Shown: positions 14,080-21,611, numbered from the stretch's first letter. The stretch: DNA of 21,686 nt from a virus (IMGVR_UViG_3300050120_000315:1-21686); one strand, 5' to 3'. The notes: generated from the letters alone by a model not told the origin. Numbers and translations: made by a program.

Positions 14080-14479
14080 AGGACTTGGGCGCCGTTGCTT
14101 CGGCAAGTTCGCGGTAGAAAAGGTCCCGCTGGTCTTGGGTAAACTCGGCCAAGGTCTTTCCGGCCGGGATCACCATCATCGCTTGCTCAAGTTCCGCGCG
14201 GAGAGCGAGGGACGAGAGAATGCCGTGCAGAACGGCGCCTCGGATCGCCAGCATCGTCACCAGAAGAAAGGCGAGCGCGGCGTCGAAGTCCCCAAGGCCT
14301 GCGACCGAGATCGACGTGAACACGCCGAAGAAGTGGCAGACGGTCCCGGCGGCGTAGGGCACGAAGAGCAGGAGGATCAGCGCCAGCAGAGCCGGCAATG
14401 AACCCTCGGACATCTTCATCGCTTCGGCGGTCGAAGGCATTCTGGCCTTGAACGCCGGGGCGTTGTGGAGCTTGGTCAC
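14078..14479 (-). CDS. Membrane protein, 133 aa
   Basis: Unrecognised. It has two predicted transmembrane segments, at about residues 28-52 and 66-88, flanked by an N-terminal polar arm and a C-terminal helical, charged region (QDQRDLFYRELAEATAPKS). It is the first gene of unit C. I place the start at the GTG at 14479 because AAGGA lies 7 bases upstream. The frame is open to a GTG at 14512, but that lies within the predicted promoter -10 region and would be upstream of the expected transcription start. No lysis-gene neighbours are present, so a holin call is not supported. Confidence 0.65.
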   Translation of the reverse strand: MTKLHNAPAFKARMPSTAEAMKMSEGSLPALLALILLLFVPYAAGTVCHFFGVFTSISVAGLGDFDAALAFLLVTMLAIRGAVLHGILSSLALRAELEQAMMVIPAGKTLAEFTQDQRDLFYRELAEATAPKS

Positions 14480-14503
14480 CGGGTGTTCCTTGGGTATGCC
14501 CCG

Positions 14504-14532
14504 ATTAACCACGAGGCAGTTTCTATGTCAAG
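14504..14532 (-). promoter_or_regulatory. Unit C promoter
   Basis: TTGACA (14527-14532, minus) and GTTAAT (14504-14509) are 17 bp apart. The wider GGTTAATC resembles the alphaproteobacterial GCTANAWC -10. The predicted start of transcription falls about 15-20 bases before the GTG at 14479, leaving room for its AAGGA site. The -35 box is the right arm of the operator copy. Confidence 0.6.
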
Positions 14533-14544
14533 AAACGTGACATG
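14526..14544 (-). promoter_or_regulatory. Dispersed operator copy, unit C
   Basis: A perfect ATGTCA-N7-TGACAT inverted repeat in the gap between the DNA polymerase stop and the first gene of unit C, overlapping the -35 box. Confidence 0.7.
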
Positions 14545-14565
14545 CGTAAGTAAAACAGCACACGA

Positions 14566-16860
14566 TCAGTGGGTTTCCGACCAGTTGCGCCCGAACTTCG
14601 GCTTGCCGATTTCGACCGGCAGGCGGAAGCCCACACGCTCGCCGGCATAGGTCGCGGCCTCTTCGACGTAGCGTTCGGCCGCAGCCATGACGCGGGGGTC
14701 GTCGCGGACGCAGATTTGGAGTTCGTCGTGAATCCAGGCGACGATGACGAAGTCGCCGTTCCAGCCGTGGACGAAGCCCGCTTCCTCCATGAAGCTCTCG
14801 AACGAAACGGCCCAGATTTTGGCGAGCGTTGCGCCCATCCCCTGGAGCAGGGTGTTGAGCGCGGCATGCTTGGACCGCGTCATCAGCCGGCGGCCGTCCA
14901 GGGCCGTGACAAAGCCCTGGCGCGCGGACTTCTGGACCGACTTGATCAGCAGCTTCAGCGCCGGGAAACGGCTCATCAATCGCTCGCGAGACTTCGCGCC
15001 CAGCGCTGTACAGGCGGCGACGTTGTTCGCCAGCGTCGGGTCGATGATCGTCCCGAGCTTGAAGTCGCCGGCGCCGTAGAGGAAGGCGTAAATCCAGGTC
15101 TTGGCGGTGTCGCGGGAGTCGAGTTCCAGGGCGGCTTGGTGGGCGTCGTGGACGTCGGCTTCGAGCAGCAGCTTGGCGTAGACGCCGTTGTCGAACTCCC
15201 ACATCGCGTCGGCGAGGGCCCGGAGTTCGATCCCCTGCTGGTCGGCGCCCATGAGGAGCCAGCCCGGCGGCGAGACGAAGAGGCGACGACAGTCCCAGCC
15301 ATGGTCGCCGGCGCGGCCCTTCATCAAGGTCGCTCTGGTCTTGATCTTTCCTTCGTCGTCGCGGTCGTACTCGCCCGTCGTCTTGTTCACGACGGGCACG
15401 CCGACAAACTGGACCCCGTCGGGATCGAGCATCGGTGTCAGGCCGGTCTGGTCGAAGACTTCTCGACCCGACGAGTCAGCCGAGATGCGGCCGTAGATGA
15501 GCTTGCCGTCGATGCCCTTGCGCGCGACGACATCGGACTCCATCCACTGGAGGAGCTTCTTGAACACCACGCGGGGGACCTGGGCGATGTTCGGCTTGGA
15601 GTGGCTGGCGCGGTTCGTCACCGTGCCGCCGGGATTGATCCGGGGATGGATGCGCCCGTCTGGCTGGCAGTTGCCGATCCAGGATTCGGCGCCATCGGCC
15701 AACTGCCCGAGGCGCTTCTTGTAGTAGAAGATTTCGGCGAGTTCGGTGCAGATCGGGATCGTGTGCCCAAGGTCGCGCAGGACCTCGTCGTTCACGACCG
15801 GATTGTTCTTCTCGGTGAACTCCTGCGGTTCCCAGAGGTAGATCGACTTCAGCCGGTCGATGATCATCGGCCGCGAGTTCGGGTTGAAATCCTTCAGGAC
15901 GATCGGGCAGTAGGCGCAGCCTTCGGTCTTGTCGCCGCCCTTCGCGATCGGGTCCTTGAACTTCATGGACCGCTTGGGAATCTGGACCTGACCCCACATT
16001 TTGCGGGAGTCGTCCTCGCCAAACTCCGGGCGCGGAGCATCGCGGTGCCACTTCGCCGCCGTCAGCCATGTGCCGAAGTGCTCGTGAGCGATATCGGCCT
16101 TGGTGTCGTGCTCCTCGCGCAGCAGTCCTTCGAGAAGGTGCGCCTCGTCGCGATCGAAGTAGATGCCGTTCTGCTCGACCCGAGCCATCAGGTCGCAGAT
16201 CATGTGTTCGAGGATCGTGGCGTCCTCGGACCAGTCGACGAGTTCGATCTTGCGCCACAGGGCCTCCGTTGGGTCGAGGTCCTGACAGCCGTAGTCTTCC
16301 ATCTCCTGCGACCACTCGGCCCAGGTCGCCCAGGATGTAAAAGCCTTGAGGTCTTTGAAATCGTTGGCCCAGTTCGGGTCCGCTTCCCACCACTCGGCCG
16401 CCCGCACTTTCATGCGCGCGCTGTATTCGTCCTTCGGAAAACCGAGGCGCATGCCCCAGGCTTCGAGCGTGTGGGAACCGATGAGCTTGCCGTCGAGTTC
16501 GCCGCGCTTCCAGCGGCGGAAGTCGCGTTCCTTCTCGTCGCTGAACATCATGCGGGCCATGATCAGCGTGTCGCGCATCGTGCCCGTGGGCGCGAACAGG
16601 TCGCCGTAGACCTTCCAGAGCGCGTAGTTGTCGAAGCCGATGATGTTGTGGCCGACGATGAGTCCGGCCTCGTTCAGCATCTTCAATCCCTCGGGGATCG
16701 AGTGCTCTTCGTCGTTGTGACGGAAACGGAAGGTCTCGCGACTATCGATGTCGCGGATCGCCAAAACGTGGACCCGATCCAACTCGCGGAGCAGGCCGTT
16801 CGTCTCGATGTCATACAGCAGGCGTCGACCAGCGACGACCGGTTCGGGGGGAAGTTGCAA
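14566..16860 (-). CDS. Family A DNA polymerase, T7-like, with 3'-5' exonuclease
   Basis: A 764-residue replicative polymerase. The proofreading domain has Exo I YDIETNG (Asp17, Glu19), Exo II GFDNY (Asp77) and Exo III YGCQD (Tyr190, Asp194). In the polymerase domain motif A is GADQQGIELR (Asp540), motif B is RDTAKTWIYAFLYGAG (Arg583, Lys587), almost identical to T7, and motif C is HDE (711-713). Compared with T7 polymerase (704 residues) there is an extra segment of roughly 80 residues at about 431-515, between NIAQVPR and CRRLF, and a CAYC pair at 315-318. The start is TTG at 16860, supported by AGGA 8 bases upstream. It is the last gene of unit B, 75 bp after the cupin-like gene. Confidence 0.95.
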   Translation of the reverse strand: MQLPPEPVVAGRRLLYDIETNGLLRELDRVHVLAIRDIDSRETFRFRHNDEEHSIPEGLKMLNEAGLIVGHNIIGFDNYALWKVYGDLFAPTGTMRDTLIMARMMFSDEKERDFRRWKRGELDGKLIGSHTLEAWGMRLGFPKDEYSARMKVRAAEWWEADPNWANDFKDLKAFTSWATWAEWSQEMEDYGCQDLDPTEALWRKIELVDWSEDATILEHMICDLMARVEQNGIYFDRDEAHLLEGLLREEHDTKADIAHEHFGTWLTAAKWHRDAPRPEFGEDDSRKMWGQVQIPKRSMKFKDPIAKGGDKTEGCAYCPIVLKDFNPNSRPMIIDRLKSIYLWEPQEFTEKNNPVVNDEVLRDLGHTIPICTELAEIFYYKKRLGQLADGAESWIGNCQPDGRIHPRINPGGTVTNRASHSKPNIAQVPRVVFKKLLQWMESDVVARKGIDGKLIYGRISADSSGREVFDQTGLTPMLDPDGVQFVGVPVVNKTTGEYDRDDEGKIKTRATLMKGRAGDHGWDCRRLFVSPPGWLLMGADQQGIELRALADAMWEFDNGVYAKLLLEADVHDAHQAALELDSRDTAKTWIYAFLYGAGDFKLGTIIDPTLANNVAACTALGAKSRERLMSRFPALKLLIKSVQKSARQGFVTALDGRRLMTRSKHAALNTLLQGMGATLAKIWAVSFESFMEEAGFVHGWNGDFVIVAWIHDELQICVRDDPRVMAAAERYVEEAATYAGERVGFRLPVEIGKPKFGRNWSETH

Positions 16861-16873
16861 GGAGGGTCCTTCA

Positions 16874-16896
16874 CCCGACGCATTTCCGTCGTCGGG
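16874..16896 (-). other. Hairpin between cupin-like gene and DNA polymerase
   Basis: CCCGACG and CGTCGGG form a 7-bp stem with a 9-base loop, just upstream of the AGGA ribosome site of the polymerase gene. There is no T-tract. It may slow transcription or tune polymerase translation. The 75-bp gap holds no operator copy. Confidence 0.45.
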
Positions 16897-16935
16897 CTAT
16901 TGGGCGTGGCCGGGACGCGGCGCTGCCGTGGGTAG

Positions 16936-17493
16936 TCAGTCGGACGAGTTCAGGGCCTCGACGACGTAGGCGTAGAGTTGCTCGGGAGAGAGTTGGAAGC
17001 GGTCGAAACCGACATCGAAGTCGACGCCGCGCCGGCAGACCGAGTTGGCGTGCAGCGTGGTCTCTTCATGCTTCTTCAGCACCGTGACCACGATCCCTTC
17101 GCAGGGCGTGTGATGGTACTCCATCGCCGGCATGTGATACTCTTCGCCGGCGCCGTAGAACTCGATGCCGCGCCCGATCACGTTGACGTCGCACACCGGG
17201 TAGCTGAGCCGACTGCCCGTTGGCATCCTCGGGCCGTTGTGGCTGATCAAGAGGTGTGAGCCGTCTCCCGGCTTGACGTATTCGAGGTCGCAGCGCTGGT
17301 TGACCTGCTGCCCCTTCAGCACACGCGAGGTGAAGCTGAAGCGGTGGTTGTGGACGGCCGAGTGCTCGTAGCAGGCGCGGCGCGGCAGATCGGGATGCCA
17401 GACGTGCATCCGCTGACTGCCTTCGAGCACGAGTTGGATGAACCCGAGCCCGTGCAGGGAGATCGTCTCTTTGGTCGGGGTAAAATCTTTCAC
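16936..17493 (-). CDS. Cupin-like hypothetical protein, 185 aa
   Basis: Probably a beta-barrel cupin-fold protein of unknown reaction. HNHRFSFTSRVLKG (48-61) resembles cupin motif 1 with two His spaced as metal ligands. MPAMEYHHTPCEG and IVVTVLKK may form the second motif. Many His and aromatic residues are present and no membrane segment. It starts with GTG overlapping the methyltransferase stop (GTGA) and precedes the polymerase gene. Dioxygenase or isomerase activity, or binding of a small ligand, are all possible; I do not assign one. Its coupling to a DNA methyltransferase allows a role in base modification, but this is speculation. Confidence 0.6.
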   Translation of the reverse strand: MKDFTPTKETISLHGLGFIQLVLEGSQRMHVWHPDLPRRACYEHSAVHNHRFSFTSRVLKGQQVNQRCDLEYVKPGDGSHLLISHNGPRMPTGSRLSYPVCDVNVIGRGIEFYGAGEEYHMPAMEYHHTPCEGIVVTVLKKHEETTLHANSVCRRGVDFDVGFDRFQLSPEQLYAYVVEALNSSD

Positions 17494-18296
17494 GGAAGCA
17501 CTTTCATCAGATTACGGATCAGTTCGGCCGCGACTTGGGGCACGATGGCATTTCCGTATGCTCGGACCTGCTCCAGGCTGGTGGGAAACCCATCGCCCAG
17601 CGGCAGAATTCCGGCTGGAGCCCGTCGGCGGTTGTTGTCGGGTCCGAGGAAGACCAGGGAGCCGTCCCATGGTCCCTCAGCAGCATCGAGACATAGCGGA
17701 CGCCGACCTGCGCCTTCCCGCCACCGGGCTTCCGCCCGGTCAAAGAAGTTCCCTTCGGCGGCATCTTGCCGCCGGCTCCATCGCTCACCGCAATCGTTGG
17801 ATAGAGCGCAAAGCCAAAGCCGTTCGCGTCGCGTGGGCGCGTTGACGCCACAAGCCGGGACAAGGGCCGCCCTGCTGGTGTAGTTGTGTCGCTCCAGGTC
17901 AGCGAGCACTCCGTCGAGCGCCAGCCGGACGATTGGCGGCACGTTTTCAGCCAGGACGATAGGAGGTCGGCCGCCGGCGATGAGGCGGTCGAACTCGGGC
18001 CAGAGATGTCGGTCGTCGTCGGCGCCACGTTGGTCTCCGGCTTCGGAAAAGGGTTGGCAGGGAAAACCGCCGGTCCAGATCGGTTCGTCGTCTGGCCAGT
18101 GCGCGAGACGCAGCGCGTAGGCGAAACCACCGATGCCCGAGAACAGGTGGACGTGGTCGAATCCCTTGAGGTCCTCGGGCTGCACGTCGCGGATCGAGCG
18201 CGTGTCGACCTCGCCATCGGGGATCAGCCCTTTGGCGATGAGTTCCCGCGTCCATTCCGCGAGGAATGGATCGAAGTCGTTGTAATAAGAGGACAT
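17490..18296 (-). CDS. DNA (cytosine-5) methyltransferase
   Basis: A 268-residue C5 methyltransferase. Motif I is HLFSGIGGFAYAL (50-62), motif IV GGFPCQPFS with catalytic Cys80, motif VI AENVP (116-120), motif VIII APTRRERLW (153-161), and motif X YGNAIVPQVAAELI near the C-terminus. The target-recognition region between VIII and X is short, so the enzyme is compact. The ATG at 18296 has no ribosome site and lies a few bases after an operator-like element, so a leaderless message is possible. Part of the 3' half is also open in the +1 frame, where it encodes family-like sequence (see findings). No restriction enzyme is nearby; protection against host restriction or regulation is the likely role. 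Confidence 0.9.
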   Translation of the reverse strand: MSSYYNDFDPFLAEWTRELIAKGLIPDGEVDTRSIRDVQPEDLKGFDHVHLFSGIGGFAYALRLAHWPDDEPIWTGGFPCQPFSEAGDQRGADDDRHLWPEFDRLIAGGRPPIVLAENVPPIVRLALDGVLADLERHNYTSRAALVPACGVNAPTRRERLWLCALSNDCGERWSRRQDAAEGNFFDRAEARWREGAGRRPLCLDAAEGPWDGSLVFLGPDNNRRRAPAGILPLGDGFPTSLEQVRAYGNAIVPQVAAELIRNLMKVLP

Positions 18297-18319
18297 TGAC
18301 TACCAAAAGCCACTAATCG

Positions 18320-18344
18320 TGACATGGGTCAAGAAACGCGACAC
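18320..18344 (-). promoter_or_regulatory. Degenerate tandem operator copy, unit B
   Basis: TGACAT (18320-18325) followed by GGGTCA-N7-CGACAC (18326-18344). The minus strand reads GTCGCGTTTCTTGACCCATGTCACGA, almost the same as the element before unit A, but the distal arm next to the gene is lost. The TTGACC could serve as a -35 box, placing the transcription start at about the methyltransferase ATG. Confidence 0.6.
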
Positions 18345-18348
18345 CGAA

Positions 18349-18660
18349 TTATCGGAACGCGGTCACCGGCAGAATCCGCTCCTGCTCGATCACCTCGCCG
18401 TCGCTGCACGTCGCGGCATAGGTGAGGAGATAGTCAACGCCCGGCAGGCCGGCGATGACCTCCTGGCTCACCACGGCGCCGGCGACGGTCGCGTTGCCAG
18501 AGAGGATGTCCGTGGGCGTCGCGTCGACACCGAGGTAGACCCCGGCCGTAACGGCGGCCGAGGCGATCGTGACGCCGGTCGGGAGCAGGGTGGTGTAGTC
18601 GACCGGCTCGATAAGGGTCTCGCCCACGAGCTTCGGCGGTAGGGAAACGGGCGTCGTCAT
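18349..18660 (-). CDS. Hypothetical beta-rich protein, 103 aa
   Basis: The sequence has the periodic look of small phage proteins with a beta-sandwich (ILSGNATVAGAVVSQEVIAGLPGVDYLLTYAATCSDGEV). Similar small proteins occur near virion genes in many tailed phages, but I cannot name the family, and here it sits beside DNA-metabolism genes. The start overlaps the previous stop by ATGA. No signal peptide is evident. It is the last gene of unit A, and its stop lies directly next to the operator copy of unit B. It could be a minor structural or decoration protein; the evidence is only resemblance in pattern. Confidence 0.7.
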   Translation of the reverse strand: MTTPVSLPPKLVGETLIEPVDYTTLLPTGVTIASAAVTAGVYLGVDATPTDILSGNATVAGAVVSQEVIAGLPGVDYLLTYAATCSDGEVIEQERILPVTAFR

Positions 18661-19289
18661 TGCGGACTCCAGATGGCGTCGGACATGCTCACGAGCGCCT
18701 TGGCGACCTCGGCGGATTTGTCCTTGGGGAGGGTGGTGGTGTGGTCGCCCCAGTTTGGCGGCGCCGAGTTGAAGCTGAGCTTGATCACCCCGACGAAGAG
18801 TTGGGCGCCAAGCGTCAGGCAGCCGTCCTGGTCCAGGAAGGCTGCGGTGCTGCATAGTTGCGAGACGCCCTGGGAGACGCGCTCCAGGCCGATCTCGATC
18901 GCATCCTTACGGGCGTTGTACTTGAGGAAGACCGCGCGGCCGTGATCGTCGAGGCGGATGATCCGGCGCAGCTTGCGCGGATCGCAGGCTTCCTTCCAGA
19001 CGCGCTCGATCAGCGCGATGAACTCGCCCTTCTTGTCGCCGCTGACCAACTGGGGAACCATGAACTCGTCGGCCATCGAGGCGCCGATGTCGATGAAGGG
19101 TCGGGCTTCGAGGAAGCCGAGTTCGCGGTCCATCTCCAGGAGGTGGACACGGTCGATCTCGACGTGCTTGACCTGGAGACCGTTGGTGCTGCGGTAGCCG
19201 ACGCCGTACTGGATGAAGTTCGAGTCGTCGGCGTAGTGGGCGTAGAGAAAGAGCGAGCGCCGGCGGTACGGCAGGGTTTCGTAGATCAC
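18657..19289 (-). CDS. Hypothetical protein, 210 aa
   Basis: Unrecognised. It is an alpha/beta protein without membrane segments. Notable stretches are YRRRSLFLYAHYADD, DRVHLLEMDRELGFLEARPFID, KKGEFIALIERVWKEA and a C-terminal part with NWGDHTTTLPKDKSAEVAKAL. The start is GTG at 19289, overlapping the stop of the metallophosphoesterase gene by GTGA, with GGAAAGG 7 bases upstream. The frame remains open further upstream to 19748, but that portion is an Arg-rich shadow of the neighbouring gene. Tight coupling suggests it functions together with the metallophosphoesterase. Confidence 0.72.
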   Translation of the reverse strand: MIYETLPYRRRSLFLYAHYADDSNFIQYGVGYRSTNGLQVKHVEIDRVHLLEMDRELGFLEARPFIDIGASMADEFMVPQLVSGDKKGEFIALIERVWKEACDPRKLRRIIRLDDHGRAVFLKYNARKDAIEIGLERVSQGVSQLCSTAAFLDQDGCLTLGAQLFVGVIKLSFNSAPPNWGDHTTTLPKDKSAEVAKALVSMSDAIWSPQ

Positions 19290-20923
19290 AGGTGAGCCTT
19301 TCCGTCCTGAATCGTCAGGAGCGTCCGCTTGCCGGACTGGTATTGGAGGGCGTGGGACCAGGACCAGGACGAGGCGCCCCGGTTGTAGCCGAGGTCCATT
19401 TTCGAGGAGGTCCCAGTCTGCATCGAGCCATCGGTGATGCCGGCGGAGTGGGAGTGGCCGATCGTGGTCTTCGCCGCCATGCGGGCGAATTGCTTGATCG
19501 CGCCGCGCGCGCCGTTGGCGCCGGTGTGTCCGTGATTGGCGTGCTCGACGCCGCCGACGACGAAGCTGTCGTCCTCGATCAGGAACCGGACACCGTTGCA
19601 GCCGTACTCGAATGCCTCGCGCATGACGTGCTCGAAGATCGAGAAACGATCGAGGCCCTGCTCGATCGCCAAGAGCGAGGCGAGCGTGCATTGGATGAAG
19701 AAGCGGGCGTTCGCTGGGTCGGTGCGGAAGTCGCTTGTTTTCAGCCACTTCAGGAGGGCTTGGTCGTGGTTGGAGTCGACGACCACGACTTCGCGGTGGG
19801 GGTCTTCGAGCGCGGACAGGAAGAGCGCGACCTCGCGGAGTTCCTGCTCGACCGACTCCTTCTGATTGATGTGGAGACGGAAGCGATCATAGGGGTCGGC
19901 GATCGAGTGGTGATTCCGCGCCCGGAAGTCACTGACGTCGTGGACGAACAGGTACTCGGGCTGGAGCGTGTCGATGAGCGACGGCTCTTCGGTCTGGAGC
20001 CAGATGCGATTGCCATTCGGATCGCGGTCTTCGGTCGGATAGATGCCGAAGGTCACCTTCGACACTTCCGGATCGATCTGGGCGACGTGGACGTCACCGG
20101 GCGTCAGGCATTGGGCCCGGTGGCCCTCGGTCACGACGCCGTTGAAGACGAACCGATCGAGATCGTAGAACGAGCCATCGTCGTCGTCGGCGATGAGATG
20201 GCGACAGAAGTGACGGCCGTCCTTGTCGAGTTCGACGATGACGGCGCCAAAGACGTGGTGGAAGGCGGCCTTGATGCCGGCTTTCTTCGGCACATAGTTG
20301 GGCAGCGTGACAGCGCCGGTGGTCATGATCTGCTTCGCCGGCAGCGACTTCATCGTCGGCACGCTGCGGAGTTCGATCTTGGCGTGGGGGAAGATGCCCC
20401 ACCGTTCTCGGGTGTAGGTCTCGAAGCCCGAGAGCGGCGATACGGCTGTCGGCAGGGTGTTCATCTCGCCGCAGAAATCGACGAGGTTGTTCATGCGCAG
20501 GCGTTCGCTGCGCATGTACGGCATGATCTGAGACGGCCAGAAGACGTGGTTCTTCGAGTGGTCCTCGAAGAGCGATTTGTTGTAGGTGAAGCCGGCGATG
20601 ATCAGTTCGGCGTTGCGGAACTGATTGAGCCACTCGACGTAGGCTTCGAGGTTGCGCAGGAACGGCTCGTGGAGCTTCGTGCCGTCCTGGGCCGAGGTGT
20701 AGATGAAGGACTTGTCCAGGCCGTCGGAGAAGTCATCGGCGATCTCGGTCACGTCCGGCGCCGGTCGATGCCCGAAGGGATCGTTCCGCATCTTGTAGAG
20801 TCGGTGCTGGATGGTGGTCCGGGGGATGCCGTGCTTGCGGGAGAACGGCCGTTGACCGCCGGCCTTCCTGACGGCTGCGAGCAAGGCTTCGCCGTCGAGG
20901 GCGTCGAATTCTTCGGATGTCAT
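19286..20923 (-). CDS. Metallophosphoesterase resembling phage T5 A1, with N-terminal HTH
   Basis: A 545-residue protein. Residues about 15-46 (GQRPFSRKHGIPRTTIQHRL) look like a helix-turn-helix. The C-terminal half shows the ordered metal-binding motifs of calcineurin-like phosphoesterases: GDVH (276-279, D-x-H), HDVSD (328-332), DSNHD (383-387), HANHGH (461-466) and GHSH (489-492). The architecture resembles what I recall of A1-type proteins of T5-like phages, which act early in infection and are linked to host DNA breakdown and transfer. The match is from memory and not proven. It begins 2 bases after the methyltransferase stop. A nuclease that spares methylated phage DNA would fit this neighbourhood, as inference. 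Confidence 0.8.
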   Translation of the reverse strand: MTSEEFDALDGEALLAAVRKAGGQRPFSRKHGIPRTTIQHRLYKMRNDPFGHRPAPDVTEIADDFSDGLDKSFIYTSAQDGTKLHEPFLRNLEAYVEWLNQFRNAELIIAGFTYNKSLFEDHSKNHVFWPSQIMPYMRSERLRMNNLVDFCGEMNTLPTAVSPLSGFETYTRERWGIFPHAKIELRSVPTMKSLPAKQIMTTGAVTLPNYVPKKAGIKAAFHHVFGAVIVELDKDGRHFCRHLIADDDDGSFYDLDRFVFNGVVTEGHRAQCLTPGDVHVAQIDPEVSKVTFGIYPTEDRDPNGNRIWLQTEEPSLIDTLQPEYLFVHDVSDFRARNHHSIADPYDRFRLHINQKESVEQELREVALFLSALEDPHREVVVVDSNHDQALLKWLKTSDFRTDPANARFFIQCTLASLLAIEQGLDRFSIFEHVMREAFEYGCNGVRFLIEDDSFVVGGVEHANHGHTGANGARGAIKQFARMAAKTTIGHSHSAGITDGSMQTGTSSKMDLGYNRGASSWSWSHALQYQSGKRTLLTIQDGKAHL

Positions 20924-20925
20924 GA

Positions 20926-21564
20926 TTACTCGGCGTAAAGGTCGGCGGGGAGGGCCGACTGGTCTCGGGACCAGTCCCAGCAGAACCAGGAATAGGAGAA
21001 GCGCGGGCTGCTCGCCTTGACGCCCGGCGTGGGTTCAATCCAGCGCGGGCGATAGAGCAGGGTGATCTTGCCGGCGTAGGCCGGGTGATCCTTGAAGATG
21101 TCGCGGCGCCCTTTGGCGCAGGACCATTCGTGACGACAGAGGACGGCGACGACGCCGCGATCGGGCTCGGTCAGCTTGAGCGCGTGGCGGACGAACTGCT
21201 CGGCTTCATCGCCATAAGGCGGGTTGGTGATGATCGCCGACGGCACGAAACCGGCCATCGCCTGAATTTCCTTCAGGTTCTGGACCACCAGGAAGTCTGC
21301 GAGGCAGTCCGGCTCAAAGCCCTCGTAGGCGGCGATGTCGGAGGAAAAGACGTTCAAGCCTTCGTCGGCCAGGACCTTGGAGATCGCGCCGTTACCGCAC
21401 GCGGGCTCCCAGACGCTATGGACGGTCCCGACGGCTTGCTCCCACATACTCAAGAAAGAGCGCGTGCATTTCGTCGGCGTGGGATAGAAGTCGAGCGGCC
21501 GTCGCGGATAGTGGGTCTGACCCAGCATGCTGGGGTCGACGCGGGACGCTTCTGATTGGTGCAT
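20926..21564 (-). CDS. DNA adenine (N6)-type methyltransferase
   Basis: A 212-residue SAM-dependent methyltransferase. DFYPTP (25-30) precedes motif I VWEPACGNGAISKVL (51-65), SSDI (74-77) is the acidic loop, and motif IV NPPY (114-117) is the amino-methyltransferase catalytic signature. Motif IV NPPY is used by N6-adenine and sometimes N4-cytosine enzymes. The C-terminus (FSYSWFCWDW) is typical of phage members. No clear target-recognition domain is visible, suggesting short or relaxed specificity. It is the first gene of unit A, and its ATG lies 9 bases from an operator copy and has no ribosome site, consistent with a leaderless message. A start at Met13 is possible. Confidence 0.85.
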   Translation of the reverse strand: MHQSEASRVDPSMLGQTHYPRRPLDFYPTPTKCTRSFLSMWEQAVGTVHSVWEPACGNGAISKVLADEGLNVFSSDIAAYEGFEPDCLADFLVVQNLKEIQAMAGFVPSAIITNPPYGDEAEQFVRHALKLTEPDRGVVAVLCRHEWSCAKGRRDIFKDHPAYAGKITLLYRPRWIEPTPGVKASSPRFSYSWFCWDWSRDQSALPADLYAE

Positions 21565-21573
21565 AGGACCGAA

Positions 21574-21611
21574 ATGTCATCTTTCGTGACATCGGTCAAG
21601 AAACGCGACAT
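21574..21611 (-). promoter_or_regulatory. Tandem dispersed operator, unit A
   Basis: A perfect ATGTCA-N7-TGACAT (21574-21592) abuts a second copy CGGTCA-N7-CGACAT (21593-21611); the centres are 19 bp apart. The minus strand contains TTTCTTGACCGATGTCACG, matching the unit B and D elements. Beyond it, 21612-21686 holds no gene I can support. Confidence 0.7.

Noticed and set aside
14569-16935. Long plus-strand open frame (788 codons) opposite the DNA polymerase, and similar ones opposite nrdA, nrdB and the metallophosphoesterase
   Set aside because: They mirror highly conserved minus-strand genes, have composition typical of antisense frames in GC-rich DNA (runs of Val, Asp, Arg, His), and show no family motifs.
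19290-19748. Upstream extension of the 210-residue gene
   Set aside because: It lies wholly within the metallophosphoesterase C-terminus and is Arg-rich without motifs; the GTG at 19289 forms a GTGA coupling with a ribosome site.
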